Shown here: positions 1 through 11,116 of the stretch, piece after piece | How the letters are laid out: every line of letters starts with the position of its first letter | Position numbering within the stretch: the first letter of the stretch is position 1 | NCBI RefSeq assembly: GCF_036323735.1 | Contig: NC_086031.1 | Coordinates: 41,201,725 to 41,265,724 of the forward strand | DNA: 64,000 bases | Source: Rattus norvegicus | Lineage: Eukaryota > Chordata > Mammalia > Rodentia > Muridae | Reading direction: 5' to 3' | Translations under genes and position numbers: made by a program | Notes under the pieces: generated by a model | Told to the model about the DNA's origin: nothing | Databases searched by the model: none | The model's input: only the letters and a program-made list of their open reading frames with translations

Positions 1-172
1 CCCACACCTGAAATCCCAATGCTGGGGAGGCAGGGAGAAGAGCTTGTGTGGAGCTCACTGGCTGGCCAGCTCAGGCCAGGCAGGAGCTTTGGGTTCAGAC
101 CCTGCCTCAAAAACTAGTAGGGTGGAGGATGACATCATAAGTTGACCTCCAATTTCTAGGTGCACATGCTCC
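1..172 (+). mobile_element. composite SINE, 5' end outside the window
   Basis: The window opens inside a tRNA-type composite SINE: a B1-like CCCACACCTGAAATCCCA start, the core GCTGGCCAGCTCAGGCCAGG near 61-80, the CTGCCTCAAAAACTAG block, and the GACCTCCAATTTCTAGGTGCACATG tail. Its 3' tail has grown into the TG/AG array that follows. It is degenerate and old. Confidence 0.7.
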
Positions 173-175
173 TGT

Positions 176-234
<59 letters not shown>
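173..234. repeat. compound microsatellite (TG)n(AG)n
   Basis: About 14 TG units are followed without a break by about 17 AG units, directly at the 3' end of the SINE. The short reading frames here are low-complexity. Confidence 0.97.
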
Positions 235-237
<3 letters not shown>

Positions 238-297
238 TCAGAGGGCTTATGCTTCACTGAAACTAAGTTATGCTGAAAAAAAGTACACACACATACA

Positions 298-320
298 CAC
301 CACCACCACCACCACCACCA
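298..320. repeat. (CAC)n microsatellite
   Basis: Roughly seven perfect CAC/ACC triplets after a short CACA run. The Trp-rich reading frame on the minus strand is only this repeat. Confidence 0.95.
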
Positions 321-565
321 AATTAGCAAAGAAATGATCATAATAGTTAACTAAGACACTTTCTTTGGGTCTAAAACAAGATGAAAGGCTTGCCTCCAGC
401 TCCTCCTTTGACTCAGAGATGGTCCTGCCCAGCGTCAAGGATTATTGATAGAGGATGGAAACCATTTATAAACAATTAATGATGACCTCTCAAGCACACA
501 CTCCTTTGTTTTTGCTAACACCTTTTCCTTTGAACATTGCACATCTTCATCTCCTTTATATATCA

Positions 566-872
566 TCTTAGTTGGGGTTTTACTGCAGTGAACAAACACC
601 ATGACCAAGGCAACTCTTATAAAGGATGACATTTAGTTGGGGCTGGCTTACAGGTTCAGCATCCAGGCAGGCATGGTGCAAGCAAAGCTGAGAGTTCTAC
701 ATCTTCATCTGAAGGCCACTAGGAGAAAACTAGCTCCCATGTGGTTTGGAGGAGGGTCTTATTGCCCACCTCCATAGTGACACACTTCCTCCAACAAGGC
801 CACACTCACTGCAACCAGGACATACCTCCGAAGAGTGCCACTCCCTGGGCCAAGCATATTTAAAGTACCACA
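566..872 (-). mobile_element. MaLR-type solo LTR
   Basis: Read on the minus strand this matches the common rodent MaLR LTR. It has CTTAGTTGGGGTTTTACTGC and ACCATGACCAAGGCAACTC at the + strand left side and CACTTCCTCCAACAAGGCC and CCCTGGGCCAAGCATAT at the right. It lacks retroviral internal sequence, so it is a solo LTR or relic. The family is recognised from memory. Confidence 0.75.
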
Positions 873-889
873 TATATGTTCATGAACCA

Positions 890-1255
890 TGGGTTGGGGA
901 GACAGCCTCGTAGATAGCTTGTGCAAGTGTAAGGCCCTGAACTCAAAGCCTTAGAAGCTGAGGAAAGCCAGGCACAACGGAGTGCATCTGCAACATCAGT
1001 GCTACTGTGGTGGGATTAGGTGGAGAATCTCTGGAAGCTGGAGGGCCAGCTAGTCAGGTGTATGAAGTAAATGGAGAAGCAACCCTGCCTCAAGTGAGGT
1101 TGGAGGCAAAGACCTCTATCCTCCACACACATACTGTAGTACTCATGGAAAACCCCACAAACACATGTGTGCACACACATATTTTATACATGTATTCACA
1201 CATCATAATACACATATGCACATGTATCATAAGCAAACATGATCACACACATGAA
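890..1255 (+). mobile_element. composite SINE with CA-rich tail
   Basis: The tRNA-type head (GGGTTGGGGAGACAGCCTCG) is followed by the B1-like middle, the AGGGCCAGCTAGTCAGG core, CCTGCCTCAAG and a degenerate ACACACATA-rich tail reaching about 1255. It is full length but diverged. The open frame crossing it is not a gene. Confidence 0.7.
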
Positions 1256-1389
1256 TCTTGTCTTCCCCTCACTACTAATGCAAACATGTGTCTTTTTACT
1301 CACTTTACATTTTGAGTTTTGTCTCCTTTAGACACACTGTGGCCCCCGTTTTCCACACTGAATTCTGGAGAATTCCCTTGGGAGACCAG

Positions 1390-1790
1390 TGTCTTAGTTA
1401 GGGTTTCATTGCTGTAAAGAGACACCATGGCCATGGGAACTCTTATAAAGGAAACCACTAACTGGGGATGGCTTATAGTTTTAAAGGTTTAGTTCGTTAT
1501 CATCATGGTGGGAAGCATGGCAGTGTACAGGCAGACATGGTGTTGGCATAGCCAAGAGTTCTACACCTTGATCCACAGAAGCGAAGGGGGCAGCAGAAGG
1601 AGGCTGTGTCTCACACTAGGCAGAGCTTAAGTATATATAACCTCAAAGTCTGTCTCCACAATGACACACTTCCTCCAACAAGGCCACACCCACTCCAACA
1701 AGGCCACACCCACTCCAACAAGGCCATACTCCTAATAGAGCTTTCCCTATGGGCCAAGCATTCAAAGACAAGAGTCTATGGGGTTTGTTC
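1390..1790 (-). mobile_element. MaLR-type LTR with internal 20-bp triplication
   Basis: This is a second minus-strand copy of the LTR family seen at 566-872: GTCTTAGTTAGGGTTTCATT at the left edge, CCCTATGGGCCAAGCATTC and GAGTCTATGGGG at the right. Between 1673 and 1726 the segment CTCCAACAAGGCCACACCCA is present about 2.7 times in tandem. Other copies carry it once. Confidence 0.78.
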
Positions 1791-1799
1791 CTATCCATC

Positions 1800-2829
1800 T
1801 CTGGCCCAGCTCCCTTCCTTTTGATAACATTGTGTTTTCACAAAGCTTGGGTTTAGGGATTGCTGTGATAAAAAGGAAGCAACATCCAAAATTCAATGCC
1901 AAACAGAAAATGAGAATGGGAATTCCCAATCCAATCCCAAGACTGATCTATCACGTGACACCAGACAGAGTTTCTCTCTGTTAGCAATTATATGCTGAGA
2001 ACAAAATGCTAATATTCCATTTTCTTCCCATTTAAGTAGTTTCCTCCCTCAAAACACTATAATTGTCAGGCTATGAATAGTCAATACATTCACCTTCTTT
2101 TAGCTCTGGGCACCATGAAAAAATTACTGATTTATTAAGAAAGCAATGATCCCAGAAAGCTTAGAACTTCTAGTGTTTTTAATGAGGTTGATCAGGTCAG
2201 AGCCTGGGGCTGACATCCCTAACCAGCTGGCCTTGGCTTCTCAGCCTCAATAGGCCAAGCAGGCAGTGCCATAGTGAAAAGTGGGAAAAAGAGATTTCCT
2301 CAATATGGCTACATTGGGAAATGGACAAAGGAAGAGGGCCTTGTCCTCAGCCTAGGAAGAAAACGTCCATAACAAAATGATTGTAATTCAAGGTGATGGG
2401 TACTACCATTGGCACTGTAGGTGTTCTGGGAATCTACTTGATAGGAGGGAGAAGACCAATTCCCATAGAGGATACCATTTATGAGCCCCACCCCTGGGAG
2501 TGAGGAGGGTTGGCTAATTTGATGAACAGTACCTGGTATACTGCAGAAAAGCATAGAAAGTGGGTGTTGGGGGTATCAGAGATGTGGACAGGTAACAATG
2601 GGGCACAATATACACATCCTGATGGAAATGAAGATTTTCTAAACAGACTTTAGAAGTACCCCTCTCTTTGGTTATCAAACTATTCAGACAATGGTACTCA
2701 AGGAATTAGAACTTCCCCAGTAACAGCTGGTGCCAGCCAGCAGGAAGCTTATCTCCTGGAAATATATTTCTCACAGTTCTAAGGACTTATCAGACTGCCT
2801 TGTAGGAGAGAGGAACCCAGACAATGATG
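1800..2829. other. no recognised feature
   Basis: About 1 kb without a repeat or exon that I can recognise. Reading frames are short and have no domain signature. The right end (about 2700-2829) may be more of the L1 3' UTR that follows. Confidence 0.5.
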
Positions 2830-3300
2830 GGTTAAGGATGGGTAGGACCACATCTTGAGCTGAAGGAGCTCCTGAGGCCCTGCTCCTCCCTGAGAGCTAT
2901 AGACCGTTAATGGCAGTTATGGGTGAGGGACTCACAAGGTCTACCAGAGGATCTATGCACAGCTAATGGTAACTGGGGGATGGAAAGGCCATTTTCTTCC
3001 ATGCTGTAGCCACTGGCAAGTTGTAAGTAATCCTTCACCCATGCTCCTATTAGCAACCATAGTTAAATTCATTCAGTCACCCAAAAGAAAAACAAAATAA
3101 AGAGACTAGTTGGGGAAAGGAAGGGGGTCAACAGGAGTGGAAGGAACAAGAGAAGGCCAGTGGGGAGAGAATGGCCAATATATACTTTGTACTATATGCA
3201 CATAGGAAGATGTCATCGTCAACACATACTATATGCACATAGGAAGATGCCGTAATGAAACCCATTATCATATACAACCAATACACACTAGTAAACATCG
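2830..3300 (+). mobile_element. old L1 (Lx-like) 3' UTR fragment
   Basis: Landmarks are those of old rodent L1 3' UTRs: CTGCTCCTCC...TTAATGGCAGTTATGG, GGGGGTCAACAGGAGTGGAAGG, ACAAGAGAAGGCCAGTGGGG, and the end block AATGAAACCCATTATCATAT up to about 3300. No ORF2 remains, so it is 5'-truncated. A roughly 23-bp segment containing ATGCACATAGGAAGATG is directly duplicated at about 3190 and 3228. Confidence 0.65.
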
Positions 3301-3309
3301 AAAATATTT

Positions 3310-3844
3310 GAATTTTTTACACTAGAAAAAAGAGCCATACCATTTAGTTACAAAATAAAGGAGGAAAACCTCTCAGAGCTCATCATAATTGAAGTGAGTT
3401 TACAATCTTGTGATGGGCTATGTTTATCCCTATAATAGGGCTGGTAGGTTGCAGATAGCACATGCCTAACCAGGATCTCTCTCTTATTACCAGAGAATCA
3501 CATTTTCTCTCTGTATGGTTGGTCCAGGTGACCAGTGAAGTCTGTTTGCCCAGAATTCTGCATAGCTTAGAACCTGGCAGTGCTTAGGTCATGAGACCAC
3601 TCTGTGGAAGAAAGTCCTCACAGGGGAGCTGCAAGGATTGCAAATGTCCAGAGGGCCATCTTGTCTGGCCCATAGTCTTTGTCTGCCACACTGACCTTTT
3701 ATTTCCGCAGTAACATCATCTCTTCTAGTTGAGTCTTCTCGGCCACCCCAAAGCTGTCCATTACATCTTATGATCTGATAATGCTTAGACTTTGGTTAGG
3801 AGACCATTGATATGAAGTATGCTATTTAACATAGACAAGACATG
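3310..3844. other. no recognised feature
   Basis: Repeat-poor stretch with no reading frame of note. I see no transposon landmark or splice-bounded exon. Confidence 0.5.
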
Positions 3845-4046
3845 GGTGTAGGGAGATGGATCATTCAGTAAAGGGCTTGGTGGTTAAGCATGAGGACCTG
3901 AGTCTGATCCCTCAAAACCCGTTTTAAAAAGTGAGGCCTAGTGGTACCCACTAGTAATCTCAGCACTGGAAGGCGGGCTTGCTGGACAGCCAGCTTAGCT
4001 ACTTGGTGAGTTCCAGGCCAATGAGAGATCCTGCCTCAGAAAACAT
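3845..4046 (+). mobile_element. composite SINE, 3' truncated
   Basis: Head GGGAGATGGATCATTCAGTA, B-box-like GGACCTGAGTCTGATCCC, core TTGCTGGACAGCCAGCTTAG and GAGATCCTGCCTCAGAAAAC. The usual tail is replaced abruptly by the B3 starting at 4047, which suggests a nested insertion. Confidence 0.75.
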
Positions 4047-4273
4047 GGTGGGGCTCAGGCGGTGGCTCCACAGTTCTGAATAATCATTGCTCTTACAGTT
4101 GACCGGGTTTCGGTTGCCAGCACCTACAAGGTAGCTCGTAGCTATTCTAACTCCATTTCCAAGAAAACTGAGACCCTTTTCTGACCTCTGAGAGCATCAG
4201 GCATGCATGCGGTATACATACATACATGCAGGCAAAACTTTCATACACGTAAAATCAAACAGATAAATCTTTT
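4047..4273 (+). mobile_element. B3/B2-type SINE
   Basis: Begins GGGGCTCAGGCGGTGGCTC, has GGTTTCGGTTGCCAGCACC at the B-box/CCCAGCACC position, then the TCTGACCTCTGAGAGCATC segment, CATGCAGGCAAAACTTTCAT and the terminal AAATCAAACAGATAAATC. Near full length. Confidence 0.85.
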
Positions 4274-4400
4274 TCCCCTCTGGAGACAGGGCTTCTCCAT
4301 GTAGCCCTGGCTGTCCTCAGACTCACTCTGTAGGCCAGGTTGGCCTCAACCTCAGAGATCCACCATGCCCAGCAATAAATAAATGTAAATAAATGTGGGG
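4274..4400 (-). mobile_element. B1 SINE, inverted, with (AAAT)n end
   Basis: The minus-strand B1 signature is clear: GGAGACAGGGCTTCTCCATG, TAGCCCTGGCTGTCCTCAGA, CTCTGTAGGCCAGGTTGGCC. It starts directly after the B3 tail. AAATAAATG repeats close the block at about 4373-4398. Confidence 0.85.
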
Positions 4401-5085
4401 AATAAAAGATGAATGGAGTTTGATGGATGACAGTAGCAATTGTCCTCTGTCCCCTACCCATGCTTAGAACTGTGTGCATGCACCCACTCACACATGCACA
4501 CACTCACCCACACCCAAGAGATGACTCCGTTTCCTTGACTTTCTTGTCTCTTGGGAGCTTAACTGCATTGCCCATGAGTATGATTACAAACAGGCCTTCT
4601 TTGCCCAAAGAGAGGGCAAAGACTACTTCATTGCTTAAGACACTGTCTCCCGCCATAAATCTAGGATCCTATAGTGATTTATGAGCTTAAGGATTTCCAG
4701 AGTCATTGAGCGGGGGATCATCATTCATGATAACTGAATTGATGAAGTGGGAAGAGAAATGCATTAAGTGAAAGAGACCCCTCTTAATTGGTATGTCTAA
4801 ACAATGAGCATGAAGTGACTTGTTCATGGCATAAATATGGGTATTTTACAAGTGTATGTGTCAGCCCAAAATACTTCCCAGGATCCAGGCTTATTCCCAG
4901 GACTGTCACAGGACCCCAAGGAATAAATTCTTCACTACCATTCCCATAAATCTGGGGCTTGGTGACTAGAGGATATTTACTAGTATATCCAGAATCTTAT
5001 GTCCTAGAACAAAAGAGGGGGACCAGGGAACCTGGTGATAGTAACAGATGATAGGATTTGTAAACGTGAAAAAGCAGGTCCAGGG

Positions 5086-5228
5086 TCCATAAGGTAGATC
5101 AGCCGGAAAACGCAACTGGAGCCAAATCTAAGGACCTGTGTTCAATTCTCAGGACCTACATGGTGGCAGGAGAGAACTGACTCCAATGATTATTCTCTGA
5201 GCACATGCTCAGCATGGCATGAACACAC
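5086..5228 (+). mobile_element. B3-type SINE
   Basis: Diverged B3: TAGATCAGCCGGAAAACGC head, GGACCTGTGTTCAATTCTCA B-box region, GACCTACATGGTGGCAGGAG and AACTGACTCCAATGATTATT. Its tail leads into the large CA array. Confidence 0.65.
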
Positions 5229-5278
<50 letters not shown>

Positions 5279-5712
5279 CTCTCATTCTCACACATACACA
5301 CACTCACACACACGTATGCACATATACACACTCACACACAGGCACACACTCACACACACTCTCTCACACACATATATACACATACACACACACGCCCACA
5401 AACACATTCTCACACATGCACACACTCACAGACACTCTCACACATACACACACTCACACACACTCACACACACTCTCATACATACACACACTCTCACACA
5501 TACACACAAACACCTACATATATAAACGCACATGCACACACACTCATACACACACTCACACACTTTCACACATACACACTCACACACATACACACACACT
5601 CACACACACTTTCACAATACTCACACACACTCTCACACATTCTCACACACACTCACACACACTTTCACAATACTCACACACACACACTTTCACACATGCT
5701 CTCACACACATG
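5219..5712. repeat. long CA-type array (CACACT/CACACATA variants)
   Basis: A nearly pure (CA)n core (about 5229-5275) is followed by about 430 bp of imperfect CACACACT, TCTCACACATA and TTTCACAATACTC units. Overlapping His/Thr-rich frames of up to 164 codons in several phases follow from the missing stops. They are not proteins. Confidence 0.95.
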
Positions 5713-5743
5713 AATTTTACTTTGATTTGTTTCTTGGTTGCAT

Positions 5744-5972
5744 CAGGGGCTGGAAAGATGGCTCAGAGATGGTGAGCACTTGATCCTCCAGCAAAGGGCT
5801 AAAGCTGGGCTCCTAGCACCCACATGGGGCAGTTCACAACCACTCGTCACTCCAGCTCAAGGGGATCTGACTAACCTACCTAGGACTTCCACAGGCACCC
5901 TCATGTGTGTGTGTATACAAGCATGCAGACAGCGTACACATATGTGTAAAATAAAAATAAATCTTTAAAAGG
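5744..5972 (+). mobile_element. B3/B2-type SINE
   Basis: Well-preserved head GGGGCTGGAAAGATGGCTCA, CCTAGCACCCACATGGGGC, CACAGGCACCCTCATG and the 3' end TAAAATAAAAATAAATCTTT. Full length and inserted just after the CA array. Confidence 0.9.
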
Positions 5973-6671
5973 CAGTTTCAGAATTGGAATTGCTAGGAGA
6001 GGTTGTAGGCTTGTTGTCAGGGGAGTTTTGACACTCTGTGGATCATTTACATAGAGCATAAACTTCCTCACGTGTAGATAGTTTTTCTCACATATAATCA
6101 TATGCTGTCACTTACATTGTAGCCCTTGGTCTGGGGCTTCAATCCTCTGCCTTACGTTTCTTTTCCATGTTAGTCTCCATGACTCCCCTCCCCTCCCCCA
6201 CCGTCCTGCCACAGGACCACCCCTTCCCCATGGCCTCTGCTCCTGGAGCCTTTGATGCTTTTAATTCTCTATTCACGAATTTTACTTTCATCCTTTTTTG
6301 CTTGTCTCTCCTGTCTCACCACTTTTGAGTCCTGAATTTGTACATGTACTCACATCTTGTCCAAAACTTGAATCACCTCCTTTAGAACCTCATGTCAGAA
6401 TGTGTGTTCCAATGGTGTCCCTGGACGCCATCCACTCTGCTTTCCTGAAGCCCACGCGCTGAGCTTGGCTCACTTTGTGCCACTGTCTCCTGGATATTGG
6501 ACAATGTCTCAAGGCAGTTTAGGGCTATCACAGCTGTGGGTAGGGATGGGTATGTTAGTGGAAGCCAGGAAATAAGGATTAGGGGTTCTGTGAACTGAAT
6601 ATATATATCATCCAGACCAACATCAAAAATGGCAATGTTGCTGAGCTTGAGAGCACCACCCATTTAAAAGT
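5973..6671. other. no recognised feature
   Basis: Mostly pyrimidine-rich in the middle (6180-6230, CCCCTCCCCTCCCCCA), otherwise unremarkable. The minus-strand frame at 6382-6663 has no motif or splice context. Confidence 0.5.
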
Positions 6672-6855
6672 AATTTTAAAAAGTTTTTTAAAGTTATTAT
6701 TTTGAATTATATGTAGGCATGTATCTGTGTGTGGCTATACACACAAGAGGACAGTACCTGCAGGGGCCGATGGTGCCAGATCTTGTGGTGCTGCCTGATG
6801 TGGGTGCTAGAAACAGACCTTGGTGCTCTTAACCACCTAGCTGTCTCTCCAGCAA
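6672..6855 (-). mobile_element. B3/B2-type SINE, inverted
   Basis: In + orientation it ends with GCTCTTAACCACCTAGCTGT and CTCTCCAGC, the reverse of the GCTGGAGAGACAGCT head. GTGGGTGCTAGAAACAGACC is the B-box region. Confidence 0.85.
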
Positions 6856-6867
6856 AAGAAAACATCT

Positions 6868-7068
6868 TAAAACTATATGTATTCATTTATCATCTTATAT
6901 ACAAGTTTGTGTGCCTTAGAGTATGTATGTGCACCATGAGTGTACTCTCTGATGCCAGAGGAGGGCGTTAAATCCACTGGAGCTGCAGTTACAGGCAGTT
7001 GTGAGCCTTCCACTGTGGGTGTGCAAGATCAGTGAGCTCATTTAACCTCTGATCAAGCTCTCCAGCCA
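6868..7068 (-). mobile_element. B3/B2-type SINE, inverted
   Basis: A second inverted copy directly next to the first: CTCTGATGCCAGAGGAGGGC, ATCCACTGGAGCTGCAGTTA, GCAGTTGTGAGCC and the head GATCAAGCTCTCCAGCCAC. The two copies form a head-to-tail tandem of the same SINE class. Confidence 0.82.
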
Positions 7069-7504
7069 CTTTAAAGCCTTGCTTAAGAACTCTTGCGTGC
7101 ACTGGCTCCAATCATTCCTGCCTCTCCATTGCCCTAGTGGATCCCACAGCTTCGGCTGTTTCTCTATCTTCACTTCTTTCCCACTGACCCTCTGGTATAA
7201 TTGCTTCCATGGGGATTCCTTACTGTCATAGTGTCTGTGTTGGGGCCTGGTCTGGTGCTGCTGTGTATTTAAATGCTAAATATTGGTCCCCAAGATCTGG
7301 TTGCCCACCCCCATGAGCAGATCTTCACATACACCAAGTGAGTTGTGTAAATCTTGCTTCCCAATTTAAAATAAAGTGGCTACAGGATTTCTGTTCTGAG
7401 GAACAGGGCTTCAGGATGGAAACAGAAATAACCTGGTTGAGATTCAAGCAGCAAGTAATTGGGTCACACAGGTGGGAATCAACAGTCTAGCAAATAGAAG
7501 GACC

Positions 7505-7612
7505 TCAATCACACAGGATGGCCCAGAACTCACCAGCCCTGAACTCATAGGCTTCATCCTGCCCCCACTTCCCAAGCTGCTAGATTACAGGCATGTGCCA
7601 CCACAACCAGCC
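7505..7612 (-). mobile_element. old B1-like SINE fragment, inverted
   Basis: CAGGATGGCCCAGAACTCAC, CTTCCCAAGCTGCTAGATTA and ACAGGCATGTGCCACCACA are the inverted B1/Alu-type right half. Diverged, without the terminal T-rich tail. Confidence 0.6.
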
Positions 7613-8103
7613 TCTCAGGAATTCAAGCAGCTGGCAATATCACACCCACAGTCAAGAGCAGAGAGAAACAAGTGTACCCATGCTAGCTTGCCTATCCTCT
7701 TCACTCTTACACAGTCCAACACCTCAACAAACACTAACCAGCAGCGGCAACGTAATCCAGCAGAAACCCCTAGGCCACCACCAAATCGAATTGGCAAGAG
7801 TCAGTGGGAGTGATCAGGATCAACCAGGTATGCCAGGAGAAGTTCTCTGCTGTGTGTCTCTTAATGACTCGAAGCTGAAAGAATACTCGAAACCAACAAA
7901 AAAAGAGCTAGCTATGCAAATGTCATGTCACTGTCCTTTGAGTCCTACTTATACTCTGTCCAAACATCCTGTGTCCTCCCAGGGGCCTTGCCTCAGCAAA
8001 ACACCACATGAGTCAGTACCAGCAAAACACCACGTGAGTCTACATCGCATGACATACCCAGAAACTTCCACTTCGTTGTATGGCAAGTTTACATTCAAAG
8101 ACT

Positions 8104-8222
8104 AGGCTGGGTATGGTGGCCCATCCCTACAATCTAGCAACTTGGGAGGGTGTGGCATAACAAAGTCTACGAGTTCAGGCTAGCCTGGGTGAGCCACTCC
8201 ATCCTCCCAAGGTACCCTGTCT
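8104..8222 (+). mobile_element. B1-like SINE, degraded
   Basis: GGCTGGGTATGGTGGCCCAT, CCTACAATCTAGCAACTTGG and TTCAGGCTAGCCTGGGTGAG follow B1 order with several small changes. Confidence 0.65.
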
Positions 8223-8319
8223 CTAGTCACCTGTACCCACACTCACCATGCTAGTAGGACAGGAGTGCCATGTCTCTGAACAGAGATCCCTGTTCTCATG
8301 GGTACAGTGTAACCCTAGC

Positions 8320-8465
8320 TAACCCATCAGCCATCTGGGCCTCAGCTCCTTATTTGTAAACCAGGCTTGAAGTGTGCCTACCTTGATACAATGTAAGGAC
8401 AAAGCAGTTAATGCTCCCGGTGCTTGGCAAACAGTCCACCATTGTTGTTGCTTACTTGTCTGTAT
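8320..8465 (-). mobile_element. MIR SINE, inverted
   Basis: The + strand reads CTGGGCCTCAGCTCCTTATT, TGTAAACCAGG and GTGCTTGGCAAACAGTCCAC, which is the reverse of the MIR 3' half. MIRs predate rodents, so this DNA has probably been in place since early mammals. Confidence 0.65.
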
Positions 8466-8600
8466 ACAGCTGTAAACTCTGCAAGGCTAGAAATATCTAC
8501 TTTGCTTAGTCTATATCAGTCAGGCACTTGATACATAGCAATCACGCTGTAGACTCCCCAAACTTAGAAACCAAGACAAGACAAATTTACATAAATTATC

Positions 8601-8752
8601 CTCACATCCCTTTCCCTTTCCCTTTCCCCTCCATCCATTCTCATCCTGGTCCCCTGGTCTCTTTCTTTCCTCCTCCTCTCTTTTATATATTTCTTCCCCT
8701 CTCCTCTCTTTCCCCATTCCCTTCTTTCTCTCTCTCCTCTCCTCCTGTTGGG
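8601..8752. repeat. polypyrimidine tract with (CCCTTT)n
   Basis: Four CCCTTT units at about 8605-8628, then some 120 bp that is almost wholly C and T on the + strand. It explains the Pro/Phe/Ser-rich frame in this interval. Confidence 0.9.
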
Positions 8753-8999
8753 AGCAGGTTTCCTCTGAGTTTAAAACAGACCTTCTTTCTTGGAGGGGAG
8801 TTCACCCAGATGCTGAGTATTTACAAGAAAGTGAAACAACAGGATATCTTAAGAGGAGGTGAGGTCCCTCATTCCGCACAACTAAGAGTAGAGTGCCTCT
8901 TTCCCTATCCCCAACATATTGTGAACTATTATGAGAAGATGAATTAATGGAAAATACTGAAGTATCAAGGATCAGTCATTTGTTTTCTAAGTGACCCTT

Positions 9000-9155
9000 G
9001 TTTTTTGTTGTTGTCGTTGTTTGTTTCGTTTTTGAGACAGGGTCTCATGTTGACCAGGCTGTCTTTGAACTCCCTCTGTAGCCATTAATGACCTTGAATT
9101 TATGATTCTCCTGCCTCCACCTCCCAAGAGTTAAAATTCCAAGCATGTGCCACTG
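9000..9155 (-). mobile_element. B1 SINE, inverted
   Basis: T/G-rich inverted A-tail (TTTTTGTTGTTGTCGTTG), TTTTTGAGACAGGGTCTCAT, GACCAGGCTGTCTTTGAACT and CTGCCTCCACCTCCCAAGAG. A standard inverted B1. Confidence 0.85.
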
Positions 9156-9682
9156 AAGTCCAAGAACAGCTTTAAACATATGATATTTTGTCTCAAGTAA
9201 AATAAGACGAAACTTGGTACCAAGGAGCAAGGTGCTATAATCACTTAAACTGTGTTGTTGATTAACATGGGTTACTCCCATTGGGTTAGCCAAAGACCGA
9301 AGCCAAAAGGCTTGGATTATATAAACAAACCCCAAATCTCAGTGACTTAACTCCATTGCAGTATGTTCGTATGAGTTCCACATCTAACCTGGGTTGGCAA
9401 AACCACTGGGGACTCAGGTTTATGTTGGTTTCTCTGGTGGCCCTGCAGATGCCAAAGCTAGAAGAATATGAAGAATATGAAGATAGGACCCTTAGAGTTT
9501 TGTGCATGGAGGTGATGGATACAAGCTACTACAGCTGCAAGCTCATTGGCTAGACCTGGTTATGTGGTCCTTTCCCACTACGGAGAAATATTGAAGTAAT
9601 TTTGTGTGACTAAGAAAAAAAACAAAACACCATGTGAGTGAACCCTAGACTCCTCCATACTCACAGCCTGGGATAGTTAAAA

Positions 9683-9747
9683 TCTCTCTTACACTCTCGT
9701 TCTCGCTCTCTCTCGCGTGCTCTCTCTCTCTTGCTCTCTCTTTTGCT

Positions 9748-9786
<39 letters not shown>
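9683..9786. repeat. compound microsatellite (CT)n(TG)n
   Basis: CT-rich, interrupted by TCGC and TTGC, at 9683-9750, then about 18 perfect GT units at 9751-9786. Confidence 0.95.
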
Positions 9787-9788
<2 letters not shown>

Positions 9789-9814
9789 GCACTTGAGCTA
9801 ACCACCTTTGGAGG

Positions 9815-9977
9815 TTTTTGTTTTGTTTTGTTGTTTGTTTTAAGACAGGGTTTCTATGTGTAGCCCTGGCTATCTTGGAACTCACTCTGTAGACCAGGCT
9901 GGCCTTGAATTCAGAGATCTAACTGCCTCTGTACCCTGAGTGCCAGGATTAAAGGTGAGTGACATCACTACCCGGCT
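9815..9977 (-). mobile_element. B1 SINE, inverted, full length
   Basis: GTTTTGTTTTGTTGTTTG tail, AAGACAGGGTTTCTATGTG, TAGCCCTGGCTATCTTGGAA, CTCTGTAGACCAGGCTGGCC and a B1 5' end at CACTACCCGGCT. Confidence 0.9.
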
Positions 9978-9979
9978 GT

Positions 9980-10196
9980 GCACCTTGTTTTTTGAGACAC
10001 TATCTCTACTAGCCTGGGGCCCACAATCTGGCTAGGCTGGCTGGCAAGCAATTCCAGGGCTCCAGCTGTCTTCCCTTCCCACGACCGCAATGACAGGTGC
10101 GTGCCATCACACCAGCTCTTACATGGGTTCTGGGGGGATCTAACTTAAGTGCAGAGCAAGCCCTTAAGTAACTGAATCATCTCCTCACCCCAGATG
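9980..10196 (-). mobile_element. composite SINE, inverted
   Basis: TTTTTTGAGACACTATCTC, the core GGCTAGGCTGGCTGGCAAGC, ACGACCGCAATGACAGGTGC and the head end CTGAATCATCTCCTCACCCC. It abuts the B1 at 9977. Confidence 0.8.
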
Positions 10197-11116
10197 GTAA
10201 GATTCCTAAGGTCCCTTCTTCCTAAAACACTAGTCTGTGGAGAGAAAATTCTGAGGAATTACCTTCCCTTTCTCCGAGAAAGAGAGCCTATTAGCAAAGA
10301 CCCCGCCATACTGCAAAGACCTTGCCCTTTAACACCAGCTGAGGGGCTTTGTTCTAAATAAATGGGGAAGCCACCGAGAGAGGGTGGTGTGGAGAAATGG
10401 GCCCAGAAATAGCCTTTTATTTTCAGCCAGAGCCAAGCTGGAGCCTTGAGCAGGCTGGATATGTGTATTGCTTTTGGGAGATGCCAAAGATGCCTCCTCA
10501 ATCAAAGGAGACGTTAAGAGAAGTGCAGTGTTTTTGTTGTTGTTCTTTAATGTGTTGTGAGCTGCTTGCTCTCAGACCTGGGCCTAGGCCCAGGAAACAT
10601 TGGGATTGTAACTGAGACATCGGGACACTTGGCAGTGTTATGTTCTTATTTGGCTAGGTACAACTCTTTATTTATTAAAGCCTGGGGCTCTATGGGCCAA
10701 GGTTCTGTGTATTAATTTATGCAGTTTGCTTCCCTAGAGAGAAGACCAATTTGAATACCCCCAGCTTCAGGCTGACCCAATTTGCAGCCAAGATACTAAG
10801 TCTGAAGATTTTTCATCGTGTGCTCCTCTTATGCCTGTAAAAGAGATCTGGGGCTTGTGCTCTCAAAAAGACCGAAGGTCAGCACTTCACTCCTTCCCTT
10901 TCCTCTTCTCCTTCAGCATCAGCACACAAATGGGATTTTCAATTCCATTCACCCAGCCAATATTGAGTGCTCCAGGGTTTGTTTTACCCAGGCTACCTGC
11001 TCTCATGAATGGAAGAAGACCTCAGTCCCTGTCCATGAGGGGCTGGCCAAGCCCTGGGAAGACAGACAAACCACATTAGAAGAGTAGCATGAACTTGAAG
11101 TACAAACAAAAGGGAT
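10197..11116. other. no recognised feature
   Basis: About 900 bp of ordinary composition. Two overlapping frames near 10818-11087 have no shared motif and lie next to a B3. I do not call them genes. Confidence 0.5.

Noticed and set aside
5219..5775. Open frames of 83-164 codons rich in His and Thr
   Set aside because: They exist in several phases at once and consist only of CA-type repeat, so the missing stops explain them.
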